Below are positions 11,577-24,599 of a stretch of DNA of 64,000 bases, piece after piece. The notes below the pieces were generated by a model. The model worked only from the letters and a program-made list of their open reading frames with translations. It was not told the DNA's origin and did no database searches. The stretch comes from Apus apus. Lineage: Eukaryota > Chordata > Aves > Apodiformes > Apodidae. Made by a program: the position numbers and the translations under genes. The DNA lies in NCBI RefSeq assembly GCF_020740795.1, contig NC_067301.1:992001-1056000 (forward strand), in the 5' to 3' direction. The first letter of the stretch is position 1. Each line of letters starts with the position of its first letter.

Positions 11577-13538
11577 CTGAAAAATAGAAGCAAGTGACGA
11601 GTGCAATGCGAGGGGGGGAAAAAAACAACACTGAAAAGAAAAATCTGACTATCAGAAAACCAGAAAATGTTGGTCTATAAATCTTTACTCAGCCAAGGAG
11701 CTGAGAAACACGGAGCATTAATCATTCCAGACAGATCTGATACTCTTGTTACTCAAGGAGCACAACGAAAGGATTAGGATTAATTAAGAAGCGAGTCCTC
11801 CAAACAAATAAGATTTTTAAACAAAATAATTACTTTTCCACACGTGAATGTGAAAATAAGAATGGTGGATTTATTTCTTCCCCCCTTCTCATTTTGTAGG
11901 GGAAGTAGGTGAAATATGGCTGCGGAGGGAGGAAAAGGAAGACAGAAGGAGAAGAAAGACAGGAGGTTAAACGCATAAAATAGTTATTAGCATATCCCTA
12001 CACGACACAGTGATCTGGACATACCAAGACCTCCAGATTTATTTGTGAAATTCCTTGTGCTACTCAAGTTGTAGGCAGCACAGTGTGCCTTTCCAGGCAA
12101 TTATGGTTATTTTTATAGTACAATAGCTCCCAAGAAATACACTGTCATTTCCAAACAGGATAAGATTTACTCCTATGTAGTGAGTATCTGGTTTATGGAT
12201 GAAAAAAATGTGGAATGTAAGGAGCCAAGCCAGAATGTTTAGGGAAACTGCTGAGTGAAGAAATGTTCTCTCTTTGAAACAAACCTCTGCAGGACCCATG
12301 GTAGATGTCTTGGAAGCTTGTTCAAAGTTGCCACCCCTCCCTCCCTGGATTCAGATTCTCCAAATAAAAACAAGGCTTTGCTAACCCGGGTTCCTTTCCC
12401 GGTTCAGCCTCCGCTCCTCTCGCAGCCAGGAGCAGCCCCTGGACTGAAGAGGGCAGCTTCGAGCCACACTCAAGAGCTTCGGTTCTAAAGCTAAAGAAAA
12501 TCGAGTTCCTCTTCGAATCCACCCGAATCCCTCATCAGATCTCCCTCGAAACACGTCATTTGTACCTCAGATAAAGCTGCTTTCCTCACGGCTCTGCCTC
12601 CAAAACCCACGAGTAAAGAGAATCCTTTCTCTGCACCCACCTCTGTGAATCCCCTGCACTTACAGGACAAAATCAAAACTTCTTAAACCCTCCTAATTCC
12701 AGGACAAACCCTCTTGCTTCAGCAGAACTGCCCTGTGCTCCTCTAAGCAGAGCAACATCGGTCCTGCTGAGCTGAGCTCCTGGTCGCTAAGGTGGGAAGA
12801 TGCTGGTGCCTTTCTGCACCCTTTGGGAATGCCAGTGGTGCATCCCCTGAGAGGACCTGACCCTGTGCTGGGGCCCTGACACGTGGACCTGACTCATTCC
12901 AGTGTGAAACTGGATTTGCCAGGACACTATGGACAGAGCATTGTCTCCTACAAACACAACAGGTTCAAACGCAGGAAGGAGGTGTGGGTGCAAACAATCT
13001 CTGCTGTGAAACGCACACGCCGTTTCCAGATGTGCTACAGCTGTGATTTTTACTTGGGCTCTAAAAATAAATTGATATTATTTTTGGAAATAGCAGATGC
13101 ATTTATGAAACACTCTCCCTCACTGAATGTTTATGGATTCCATGTCCACCCCTGAATTTCCTACTGTTAAATCACCAAAAAGAATTAAGATATCTCAAAT
13201 AACAAATCCTTATTATGACTAACCTAGGAAGAAAGCAAAATCTTTTTAAACCAGTTTTCTCAGTTTTCTGAAGTTTTTCATTTTTTCAAAAAACATGAAT
13301 TGAACAACTCAAGAAAATAAGACATGATTTGAACTTCAGCATGAACAAGCTCAGTTTATACACAGAGAGCTAAAGACACACAGATTTGCAGCTCTTATTC
13401 CCCTCCTGTCTGCTACCAGCCCTGAACCTGCTCTCCAGAGCTGCCAGGCTTCAGCAGCTCCTGCTCTTCAGCACTGCAGGAGATGGAAATGCCCAGAACA
13501 GCTACCACCCCAGTATCCTAGTTGTCCCACAGCACTTC

Positions 13539-13862
13539 ATAAGAATGGTTTGAGCTGGAAGGGATTGTAAAGATTACCTAGTTCCACCCCTCTGCCATGG
13601 GCAGGGACACCTCCCACCAGCCCAGGTTGCTCCAAGCCCCATCCAACCTGCCCTTCAACACTGCCAGGGATGGGGCAGCCACAGCTTCCCTGGGCAACCT
13701 GGGCCAGGGTCTCACCACCCTCACACTACTGAACTTCCTCCTAATGTCCAACCTAAATGTCCCCTCTTTCAGCTTTCATCCATTATCCCTCATCTTCTCA
13801 CTACAAGTCCTTGAAAGAAGCCCCTCCCCAGCTTTCCTGGAGCCCCTGCAGGTACTGAAAGT
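13539..13862 (-). mobile_element. CR1 LINE, 5'-truncated 3' end
   Basis: The stretch reads as the reverse complement of a CR1 3' end: it begins with the complement of CCATTCT, then GGGCAGGGACACCTCCCACC, a GGTTGCTCCAAGCCCC block, GGGATGGGGCAGCCACA and CTTCCTCCTAATGTCCAACC, and it fades out after GCAGGTACTG. It is the usual short, 5'-truncated avian CR1 copy, moderately diverged. Confidence 0.9.
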
Positions 13863-16800
13863 TTTGCCCAGCTCAGTTCTGCTGGTACCAGCAGCCCCCT
13901 CCTCATTTCTGCTGAGGGTTCTCTCTCTGCCCACCCCCAATAGCTCAATATCCTCATAAACCAAACTCTCCTCCCCCGTGGGTGCCCAGGGCCTAGCACA
14001 GGGCTCTGCTGTGCCCAGGGCTGCCCGGTGCCCCCCTCAGATCCCCTCATCACTCACACCCAGTGACTTCAAAGGGAGGGTTTGCGTGCGCCAGGCAAGA
14101 GCGCGCCGGCCTCCGGGACGTCAGCTCATTTAGATGTTCAGGAAGTCTTTGAAAAGTTCCCTTTGACAGGTCCTCACTCTAACTATGAGCTATGTGGATC
14201 CAGGTTAGGGTAGGGAGAAAGGATAAAGAGCTTGTTAAAAAAATAGGAAACAGAGGGGCTTTGGAAAGGAGCAAGAGCTCATGTCTGAAAGCAGAGGGAT
14301 GAGGGAGACGTCCCGTGTTATTTGTGGTCCCAGAGGGGTCGGTACTCAGATCTCTGCTGGTTTTAATCTAAATAAATGACACAGACAGAGGAACCAGCTT
14401 AAATTCAGGGAAGGGGTGAACACAGAGGCAGGAGGAGAATAAAACTCAAAAGAAAAGGTATTTGCTTTGTAAACACACTGACAAAATGTTAGTAAAGTTT
14501 CTTCCTTATCAGTTTTGAGTAACACACAAGTGAGCTAAAAAACAGAAAGGGAAACAGAGCTAAGAAGGAGGCAAAGCTGGAACTGGGGAGGGAGCTCTGG
14601 AAGGAACTCTGATACCTGGTGTAACACCATTGGAGGGGGAAAAGCAGAGGGCAAACCCCAGGAGGAGTGACTGAGCTCATCCCCAAGTGACTGCACAGCT
14701 TGGGAACACCTCAGACCTGAGATTCCACAACACACTTTGAGAAGGTTCAACAGCCTGGCAGCACTGGCAACACTTCACACTTATCTGATGATCAGAGTGA
14801 GCTGTACAGACAACTGCAATAGCAAAGCACAAAACACACGGACAAGCACTCTTCCCCCTCATCCCAAATGCCTTTATCCCAGGGATGAGTTGAGGCTGCA
14901 TTTTAAAAATAGAAAACAAGAAGGAAGAGATTTTGCATTGAACTCCGTGCAATCTGAATCGACATGGTAGATACCAGCTTTAGTTGCTGGTTTCAGCTTA
15001 ATGCAGATAACAGGGCATGGGGGCCTAAAGAGAAATTAAAGAAAACCCAATTCCAAACAGCCATCAGGAGCCCCAGCCTCACAGGGGGAGCCCCAGCCTC
15101 ACAGGGGCAGTGCTTTGGGATCGGTGTAATTCAAGAATCAATTAGATGGCATCCTGGAGGGAGGGGGTATTTGAAAGAAGAAAATAAATTACTGCTGAAT
15201 CAAACAGCTTTTAGTTGTTCCCAGCCTGGGTTTTATGTGGTTGATGTGATTCTGTGATTCCAGAGAACAGAAACAGAACTAAGCAGCAAACCCACACTCA
15301 CGGTGCACGCGCGTGTTCCCGTGCTCCGAGCAGGAGTTTCCTGCAAACTGCCCCTTCTGCACTTTGCTTTGTAGCCTCAGAACAACAACAAACTCCTGTT
15401 CTTTATGACACGAGTTTCTGAGTAAGCCCAACATGATTTTACAAGTTGCTTTCCCTTTACAAAAGGAATTAATTTGCCTCTTTATTGCTCCTGTGCTGTT
15501 CATTCCTACTTTATATACCACTAAAGAGACACCTAGGAAGCTTAAGTGCCTTGGTGAAAAACACATCACTTCTCAAAGACAACCAGGAATCCAAAGCAAA
15601 GGGCTGTATTTTCTGGCCTGCCTGTTTCTTAAGCTACCTGTGGACATTTGGTCAGTTTACATCAGTGTAAAGAATATTTTAATTCATATTTGGATGAATA
15701 TGTAACACTGGCAGAGTCAAAGGAAAAAAAAACAATCAGTAGAAAAGTCATAAGAGAGAAATCAGTAAAACACTGAGAAGTCCTTTTACCTCCTTTTACC
15801 TGCACAAACTTGGCACTTAAAAAAACAAGCTTTCAAAACAATTATTGCTGCAAAAGTTGGAAATCTCAGTTCTCAGAGAGCAAAAGAAAATCAATGATAA
15901 CTCAGCTCTTCTGTAAACTTAGGACTGACTCTCAGGAGTGCTATTATAATGCAACATTGTCCAGAAGTCAAACATCTATCACAAAAAACCCACACAGGCC
16001 ATTTTCTGGGAGAAGACCAGATCAAATAAATCTTTATTTTTCTAACCTTTGTTAAGTTGCAAGTCTCCTTTTTTGGAAGAAAACTGAACTAACAACCCCT
16101 GAATAATCGGGAGCGAGCGTTTCAGTCAGAGCAGGGTGCCCAGTGAACACACAGTGTTCATTCAGGGCATATCAAATAACCTCACTGAAAATAATCAGAG
16201 CAGGAATCATTCCAAAATATATGTCTTCTTTGGAGAGGGGTTTTAAAATTATTTTTAATTTACCTAATGTCTACACTCCAAATTCTGTATGGCTCTGTAT
16301 AGAAAAAAAAATGTGGTTCCCTATGTCCCAGGGATGGAGAGCAGCTTCTGGAGCTAAACTAGGAATAAAAATGTGATGTATTTGACCACATGGCCTTTTG
16401 CTGCTCATAAATTTGTTTGTTTCTCTTTGTATAACAACTATTACACTAGCTTTGTTGTGAGCTTATGACTGTGTATGGAAATAACATACTATTAGCTACC
16501 AAAAATGAACCTGTTTGAATTGTTACTATTGTTTGACAAGGCACAAAACACTTACTCACGTTATGGAAAACACAATGCTTGATTTTCAGTGAGCTCTCCA
16601 TTCGTCACCCACTCAGTTCTGCTCATTTATGTACCTGTTCTAACACGAAATCAACCAAAGCAGATTTTTTGCCAAAGTGTTTTGTTTTTGTTTTTTTTAA
16701 AACTGACTGCAAAACACTAGGAGAAAATATTGTGGGAAAGAATTCCCACTTGGTCTCCATGAGAAATGGTCCCTCACATACCTGTACACACACACACGCT

Positions 16801-17189
16801 TAAATCTATGTTTTCTGGTGAGTTTTGTTCCAATTTAAAGTGGTTAAGCAGGCACCTGAGCAGCAGCCTCTGCACATGCCCGTGCTGCAGGGCAATGCTG
16901 GGCAGTTCCACACAAGGCCAACGGGGCTGGGCAAACCAGACCCTGTCCACAACCAGCTGGAAATCATCACCCAGCCCTCAGCCTGAGACACCCAACTGCA
17001 TTTTTGTGACCACTCTGACTCTGTGACTGGAGGCAGGACAGTCTCTGGCTTTGACTTTACAGCAGATACACTACAGGGCTTTGCTTTTGTTTTTTGATCC
17101 ACAGCTCCAGGCACCTCTGATATACATCAGGGAAAGAAGAAAACTCCAGCTAGACCCAGCAGCCAACTCACTGGCAAGGCCTTCAAAAC

Positions 17190-17311
17190 AGCCTGATTTT
17201 CAGAGCCATTCAGCACCTTCAGCTGTCCTTGAGATGAATGGTTAATGTGAGTGTTAAACAACACTGGAAATCAGAGCACTCATTTGCCAGCATACATCTA
17301 AATATAAGTTA
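17190..17311. repeat. Old interspersed repeat relic, copy A
   Basis: It starts GCCTGATTTTCAGAGCCATT, then CAGCACCTTCAGCTG, and shares a further tail with a copy at 18.6 kb (TTAATGTG, TTTGCCAGCATAC, ATATAAGTTA). I recall a widespread old amniote repeat with CTGATTTTCAGA and GAGCACCTTCAG blocks, but I do not know its name. Confidence 0.45.
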
Positions 17312-17505
17312 AGTGTCTATCTTCAAGCTGCCAAGCCTGATTATTTTTGGCTGGTCCACATAATATACAATCCCATGAATCACTAGATGTAATGCTGCAG
17401 GACTGCAGGATTATGTTGGCACAGCTTTACAGAAAGGAGGAAAAATAACACGGTGGTGAATGAAGCATGTGTTGGGAAAGGGGCTTTGTCTGGGGGACAA
17501 GCTCA

Positions 17506-17610
<105 letters not shown>

Positions 17611-18634
17611 TCAGTGCAGGAACCTCCTGCATCCCAGAGCCCTCACACACGGCAGCACCAGCAGGCACACTCGTGTGGAAACCACTCCCAAAAGCTGGAA
17701 ACCCCTTTGTGCACTGAGAACTGAGGGCACCTGTGTCCCCAGGGAGGCAAGAACCAGCAGAGCAATATCCACTCGGAGCAACAGGATCCACAGTGGATAG
17801 ATCCTGGTGAAACCCCTTTCCACTGGAGACACAGGACAACAGCTGATTCTGCTGCAGCATCGGGAAGGGCAGGAGGGAGGAAAAAAAACCTGTAAGAACA
17901 CCCAGACCAGCCCCAGATGCTGGTGACTTAGCAGCTTATCCTGGAGGCCTGGGCAAGTCCACAGGAACACAGCAAGGACACAGCGACCCATCCCCAGTAC
18001 GTTCTCCCAGCTTCCATCAGAAGGTGAAGCTCCGTGGTGTGTCCAATACCCTTTTGCTGAGTTTCTTCTATTTTTCTCAAACCTTTCTGAAGGCACATGA
18101 GCTCTGGACATCCCCAGCCCCCCACAGCAAGGAGCTCCTCTGCAGAACCCTGTGGTGCAAAGGAAGCTCCTGCCTGTTTGAGTACTCAGTAACTGTACTT
18201 GACACCAGCTCATTCCTGCACTAGGATAAGGAGTATTTAATTACTGCCCATCCATAACGTCCATCACTTGAGGTTTTTATAAATCTCCTTTATAGCCTTG
18301 TTTAGTCATTTATCACACAGAATCTACCTGATCATCCTTCTCCTTTTTTTCTAGATGAATGTTGTATCAAGTTACTGTTATTGGGATACATCACCGGGAG
18401 TCTGACAGTATGCTTAGAATAAGGAAATGCAGCAAGAGAAAACTAAGTAAGAGAAGGAACTGTGAGCTGCAGTAAAACAAATTCACAGCAAGCTCAAAAA
18501 GGATGTGAAGTATAAATAAAAACATTCATTGAGAAATAAAATACTACGGATGAAAGCTTACGTTCTGTGAGTATGAAACCTGATGCTTAATGTTGCAGAA
18601 GGAACATAAGAACAGACTTCCTTAATGTAAGAGG

Positions 18635-18735
18635 CACTCAGCACCTTCAGATGCCCCAATGATGAACAGTTAATGTGTTAATCAGCAATGAAAATCCCAA
18701 TATTGACTTGCCAATGTCTATGTACATATAAGTTA
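18635..18735. repeat. Old interspersed repeat relic, copy B
   Basis: CACTCAGCACCTTCAGATGC, AGTTAATGTGTTAATC, ACTTGCCAATGTC and ATATAAGTTA line up in order with copy A at 17.2 kb, with roughly three quarters of bases shared by eye. The two copies lie on either side of exon 12. Confidence 0.45.
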
Positions 18736-19387
18736 GCCCCTATTGTAGGGAGAAACCTCAAATTTCTAAATATTCAACTGAAATGTGAACCCACAGCTGT
18801 TGTGGCAAAGCTGAACATAAGGGATACATCAAACAAAATACGTACCCATGCACTGCACCCAAAAAAAAAAATATCAGCAGGAGCCACAAGAACCTCGAGT
18901 AGTTGCAGGTAAAACTGCACGAGCAGACGCAGGTTTTTATCCCCCAGTGATCTGCTCCAACACGAGCTTTTAGAGCTGCAACAGACAGGCATTTCTGGGG
19001 ACCTTCAGATGCACCGAGTCTGCAGACCTGGCTTAGTGGATGGCAGCTTCTGGCTGGCCTTGCTGGCACAGCTGAGCTGGGCCACGGCTGAGATAGCCCT
19101 GGCACTGGGACTTGGGGCATTTGCTGCCACACACACGAGGCCGGGACCGTTCTGTTTGCTTGAGAATCTCCAGATCTGCTCTCGAGGCTCTTACAAATTA
19201 CAAAGAAAACAGAAGATGCTGATTTTCCTACCAGACAAAACAAGCTATTTCAGAGCAAATTAGTCATCAGGAGGCTCTGTTCTAATTCTGCTGCTCCTTG
19301 TTTTCCCTCCTGCCCCTGCCGAGACAGCGACACGTCCCTGTGAAGCTGCTCTAGCGCACACTGGGGGCTGGGGCAGGTCCCTCTTAC

Positions 19388-19443
19388 CTGTCCCCAGGGG
19401 TGCCAGGGCCACCCCCTGTCCCCAGGGGTGCCAGGGCCCTTAC
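19388..19443. repeat. Tandem duplication of 28 bases next to the exon 11 donor
   Basis: CTGTCCCCAGGGGTGCCAGG occurs at 19,388 and again at 19,416, followed by GCC in both. TTACCTG also occurs both before (19,384) and after (19,440) the pair. On the minus strand this creates a second 5' splice site. Confidence 0.85.
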
Positions 19444-19613
19444 CTGCAGGTGTAGCGCTCCTTGCCCTTGCGCAGGATGGGGTCGGAGAGCGTGGGGGGC
19501 GGCGATCGGAAGCTGAAGGGGTGGTGCGGGAGGGGCTGCAGGGACGTGCCCGTGTCTGCCTTCATGGCTGCAAAACTCTCCAGTTTCTCCGTCATCGTTT
19601 CTATGGCTGACAT
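19444..19613 (-). CDS. PRDM16: PRDM16 exon 11: linker and start of finger 8
   Basis: The exon starts in phase 0 with [20 protein letters not shown] after the acceptor CTCCTAG. It carries a proline-rich linker ([15 protein letters not shown]) and the strictly conserved RKGKERYTC, which opens the second finger cluster. Two bases at the end start the next arginine. The donor is AG/GTAAGG. A second site with an even better consensus, CAG/GTAAGA, lies 56 bases further into the intron within a 28-base direct duplication. Its use would add a stop codon at once. Confidence 0.97.
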
Positions 19614-22600
19614 CTAGGAGGACAAGGCAAGACCTCAGGTCATAAAAACCCGCGGGAAGGAGGACACCTGAGGCACAGGAGGTGCCTTTCAGCGCTCGCG
19701 TTGGTCGGAGCCTGTTGCTGGTGCCTGCTCTGCCCTGAGCCGCCTGCACAGCGTGAAACGGAGCCACCGCATCCAGCCAGGAAAGGGAGAAATCATGTAT
19801 AGGGTCAGGGGAGCCAGGAAGGTACCACTGGCATGGCCAGGTAGTAAGCACTGGGACCTCATCCACCTTCTGCCCATTCTTACTTTTCAGCACTTCAGAT
19901 TAAAAATTATCTCAGGATGCACTTTCTTCCCTTTGCCCAGGGGTGACACTGAAATGAGACACCGTGGTCAACTGCTGGGTGGCACTCACCTCCCAAACCC
20001 TCCTCTCAACCTCAGCACACAGCGTGAGAGAGCAGGGAGGTTTCATTCCTCATCCAGCATCCGTCACCCCCCACGGGCTGGGAGGGACAGCAGCACTGAG
20101 CCACGGGCAGGCAGGGTAGAGGACAGAGGGGACAGAGATGTTTTGGGTGGGAGGCTGGAGAATCCTGCCCAAAGCAGAGTGGGAGGGAGAACAGGGGAAT
20201 GCGAGACCACAGCTCAGGGAGCAGAGGAGGAGGAGAGGCTGGAGGGATGCAGAGGGGGCAGCTGGGGAAGAGGAGGAGTTAAGATCAGGCTCAGGATGGA
20301 GTGGGTCCCCAGAGATTTGCCCAGTGAAGAGGCCAACATCTTAATTAAGTGTAAGGGAGGTTCAGAAGCCAGTAAAGGTGATGAAAGGATGGGTGGGAGA
20401 TGGCTGAGCTTCCTGGAGTGAGGGGGAATTCCAGTCAAAACACTCCATGAGAGCAGTGGCTGGATGAGTCAGGGTGGGGAGGACCACGGCTGGCCTGCAG
20501 GGGTGGCAGTGCCAGGCATGTGGGACTGGAGATGTGACAACAAATAAAATGTTCTGGGGCCTTCAGCATCTTCAGTTTGTATGACTCAGCAATGGCCACA
20601 ATCTCACAGAGATACTGGATTAAAGACCATCCCAGAAAGAGGGAGAATGGGAAAAACCCAGAGATACAGGAGATGGGAAAGCAAAAAAAAGGAAAGAAAA
20701 AAGTCAGCCTGAGTGCAAAAAAGGATATGCATAAAAACACTCCCTAAAGAAACTCACTTTTACTTTCATTAGAGCAAAACAGGAAATCCAAATCTGAGAG
20801 AAAAGCAACTCAGAGGACGAGGCTGACATCTCCAACGTTCAGTTTCATGCACTCTGGAGAGCACTTCCCAGATAGCGAACAGAAAACACGGATAAAACAA
20901 ACAAGGCAGCAATAAAGCTGCCTCCTCCATGCCCATGACATCAGGAATGAAGGGAGCACGGGGAGAGGGAAGCAGGAGCCTGGGGCACGGGGGGAGAGGA
21001 GCCAGGGAGCAGGCGGAAGGCTGTAGGAAGCCATACATCAAACCTGGATGTTCTATTGTACAGGAAGGGCTGACCTTTTGCACGTTTACACTTTATTAAA
21101 CTGGGCTCAGGGTGGGGGGAAAGAGAACCAAGATATTGTTTAAAATGTATGACTGAAAAAAAAAAAAGGAAAAAAAGTTGTCTTAATCACCCAAGAATAC
21201 ATTGTGGAGGGCTGACAACCATTCATAAGCTGTAAAAAAAGAGGAGCAGTAAAACCCATTTCCCGATAATAGATCCACGGCCCCTTAGTTGGAGGCTCCC
21301 AGCCCATGATAAATAGTAAGTAATACTTAGCAGCAGCCACTTGAAAAGGTTACTTGATCATTTACAGCAAAAGCTCTGCCCCAGCTGCCAGTCATGTAAC
21401 AAAACCATCATGTTAAAATGCTATCCGGATCTTTCAGAGCCGTGCCACTCAGCCCTGTGCCGGAGTACCTGGAGATAGCTTTTGTTGTGCCCTGTGCTTT
21501 AGGCACTTAGTCAGAGATGTTTGCTGGCTTGATAGCCGTGGGCTTATTTTAAAATTCTAAACACCGGCCACAGCCTCTCCAGTGGTAAAGGCACTTTGCT
21601 ATTTAGGGAACAACTGCCTGCTTATAATAAAAAAGGAGGAGAGAAGAAAAGAAACTTAACAGGTGAGAAAAGGTTTTCCATTAAGTTATCAAAAAGTTAC
21701 ACCATTTATTTATGTTGTCCAAAGTTTCATTTGAAACAGACAATGTTAAGAATAACTTCCATCAGAGCAGAGAAGCTACTGTCAGTGCCTGACAAAGAAA
21801 CCTAATCTGCCTAATAATAATTTTGAGAATAAAAGCATCTTCTGAACACTCAGGCTTTATCACACCTTTTGGCTTAATCACATCCCACCCGGGGCCCTCA
21901 GAGCTGGGGAATTATTCACAGAAGCTCAGTCCAAACTCCCGGTTAGAGGGAGAGAACAGCACAGAGTGTCTTTCTAACCGACCTGGTCCTAACACAGGAG
22001 ACAAAAGCAGGAGCCCCTGAAAACATGGTTTCTTAGATCCAGGATAGCGTTGGATGGGCATCTGGCAGTAAAAATCTCACATATTCTTGAACAAACGGCC
22101 TGTATTTGAAACAGCCCCTTGATCACACAGCCTGGGAACAGCAGCCCTCCAGATCTCTGATCTCCACACAGCACCCCACTTTCTTCAAAATCAGCTATCA
22201 GGAAGTTTCGGGCTCGTGTGATTGTAAACTTCAGGCTATTCTGTGTGATAAGCTATTATAGATAACCAGACCTTCCACATCTTTTCATTGCCATGGGAAG
22301 AGGACGTGGTCAGGATTTCAGGAACAATGTTATTAACCTTCCACCCAATGGTTGCTCCTGCTCAGGGTCTGTATGTTTCTCATCGTCTTGTTGGGTTGCT
22401 GTGCCACACTAGCTCCTCCCTGCTATCAGATTCTTTACAGGCAGATATCCCCACTATTCTAACTCACACAAACACAGGATGTTCCTGGCCAGCCTGTCAC
22501 CATTATCCAGCCTGTATGAAGGAAAAATCGGGGGAAGTTATTAACCAAACTCTGAGGCTGATGTGAAACAATGAGGGAACTAAGTTTAGCTGTGAAAGCA

Positions 22601-22883
22601 ACCAGGATCCAGCTTTCACAAACCTGCAAGTTATTTATCTAAGGTGGGAAACACTATCAGAGGAGAACAATGCATGTGAATATACAGGAGAGTACAATGA
22701 GGACCACAGGGCTCAGCACCCAGCCTGTGCTCACAGCAGGAGAGACAGAGGATGGCACGCTGGGCTGGATGCCAGGCAGAACTCCCTGCATTATCCTTAG
22801 GGAGCAGGGAATCCTGAGGGCACAGGGCAATATCAGTATTTGGAGAGGGGTCAGCTATCACATTAGGAGGTCACTGCTGTTAC
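19614..22883 (-). other. PRDM16: Intron 10 of PRDM16
   Basis: The intron has 3,270 bases with donor GTAACA and acceptor CTCCTAG. A purine-rich stretch runs over about 20,100-20,300. Stretches at about 21,400-21,800 and 22,170-22,280 look like conserved non-coding DNA; the second has two GATA-type sites (TGATAAG and AGATAA). No interspersed repeat was recognised. Confidence 0.9.
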
Positions 22884-22968
22884 CTGGGGGTGAAAAAGCA
22901 GCGGGGAGGGTCGCAGGTATTTCTCCTTGAGGGCACCAACAGGGTCTGTCACCTTCCGCTTCTCCACC
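22884..22968 (-). CDS. PRDM16: PRDM16 exon 10: conserved linker after the repression region
   Basis: One base completes the arginine split from exon 9, then 28 codons read [20 protein letters not shown] and on to FHPQ, the same as in mammals. The exon is too short to stand out by length and was placed by protein match and frame. The donor is GTAACA. The acceptor has two AGs three bases apart (CAGCAG), so a one-residue insertion variant is possible; the downstream AG is the one that gives the standard protein. Confidence 0.96.
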
Positions 22969-24599
22969 CTGCTGGACAACAACACAGAGGGTTACATACC
23001 TCACAGGGCTACAGGCAGCACAGACACAGCCCAACCATTTGCAGAGGTGTTCAAATTATATATATGAGGCTGTTCTCCTATTGACGCAAATGTCTTTCTT
23101 CCCCTTCTACTGGATAACAAAAATCATGACCAGCAAGTCAGCCCACAAATGGCACTGGAAACAATACAAAACCAGAGCCTCTCCTTTGGGCAATATTTTT
23201 TTAGCCATCAAACTGACAACCAAGAAAACATTTTGATCTTTCTATGAGAGATCCAATGCCTCTGTTATACTGGTTTCTAAGCCTCTACTGTTGTGAAATG
23301 CCATGAAAAAAACCTACATTTACAGAAAAAGTGTAAGTGGGAGAAGCTCTGGAGTCCACAGCAGGCAGTGACTGCATGGAAAAAAATGGTCTTGGAGAGT
23401 TTGTCTTTATCTTAAGAGTTAACACTGGGCCAGACTTTGCAGCCCCCAGTGTGCTGAAATCATCAGGTGTTTCATATTTATTTCCTCCCTTGCAGCTGAG
23501 ACAATTTGCATTAAGTTTCTTTGGCAACCACATGTGGACAACAATTTACAAAGGAACTGGTGGGAGATTTCTGAAGTGACTTAAGAACCCGAGTTCTCCT
23601 GATGTCACTTTGGTCCATTCAAATATTCCACACTTAAGCACCTTGCTGTGCAATCCTAGAGTTAGGCTCCTGTTTTGCAGAACACAGGCTTTTTCATAAA
23701 ATATTCTACTTGTAGGGAAACGTGGTGTGGAATCACCAGGAAGAGAAACTGGAATGTTCTCGATGGGAAAGAAGTGCTATGGAAGCAACTCCAACACATG
23801 CAGCTGCATCTTTAAATTACTGGAGTAGAGTCCACCTCAGCTAGACCAGCAGAAATCCAGTAGTAAGAGTAATTTTAACTACATTAGTCCAGCATAAATG
23901 AGAGCAAATTATTTTGCTGCATTTCAGCTGATTGGTATGTGGATCAAATTGCCAAAGAGTTTAAAGAAGAGTCATGCAGAGTGCTATTTAGTGAGCTCTA
24001 TTTAATCTGCATTTAATTTTTCTTGGGTAGAAGGAAAGCAAAGAGCTGGCTTTGAAATGCAGTCAGAATTGCTGTGCTCTGGAAGGTACATGTTTCTATG
24101 AGCACAAGCTTCTGGAAAAACAACAATCTGTAAAAATAGATGAGAAGTTTTGCCTCGATCCAAGGTGGAGCAGTGAGAGGCAGTGAGCCCCGTCCTGGCC
24201 AGGGGAGCTTCCCCCTCTGACACATAGACATGAGCTGGGATGTCCCAGGGACAGCCAGGGGACCACAGTGGCTGCAGGGACAGTCCCACCTGCAGCAAAC
24301 ACCCTGAGCCTCACACAGCTTCACCATCTCCCTGTGCTGGGTAATGAGACCACACCAAACAGCCAGACTTCCTCGTCAGAGCTGAGCTCTGCAGCCAGCA
24401 GAGGACTAAGCTGATCTTTTCAGCCCAGTGCCTGAGAACGTTACCTTAACGAGGCTGAGCTAAAAACTGCACTGATTTCAGGCTGTCTGGCTGCATTAAA
24501 TTATATCACCAGGATAAAATGTCAAGGATTTAAGTGGCCTTTGGGAGAAAAATGAAGGAGCCAAATTATGTGAGAGAGTCCGATAAAGAGAAGTTTAGA

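Noticed and set aside
17611..18213. Minus-strand frame of 200 codons upstream of exon 12
   Set aside because: It is intronic, in no agreement with the PRDM16 frame or any family I know, and would need an unsupported exon.
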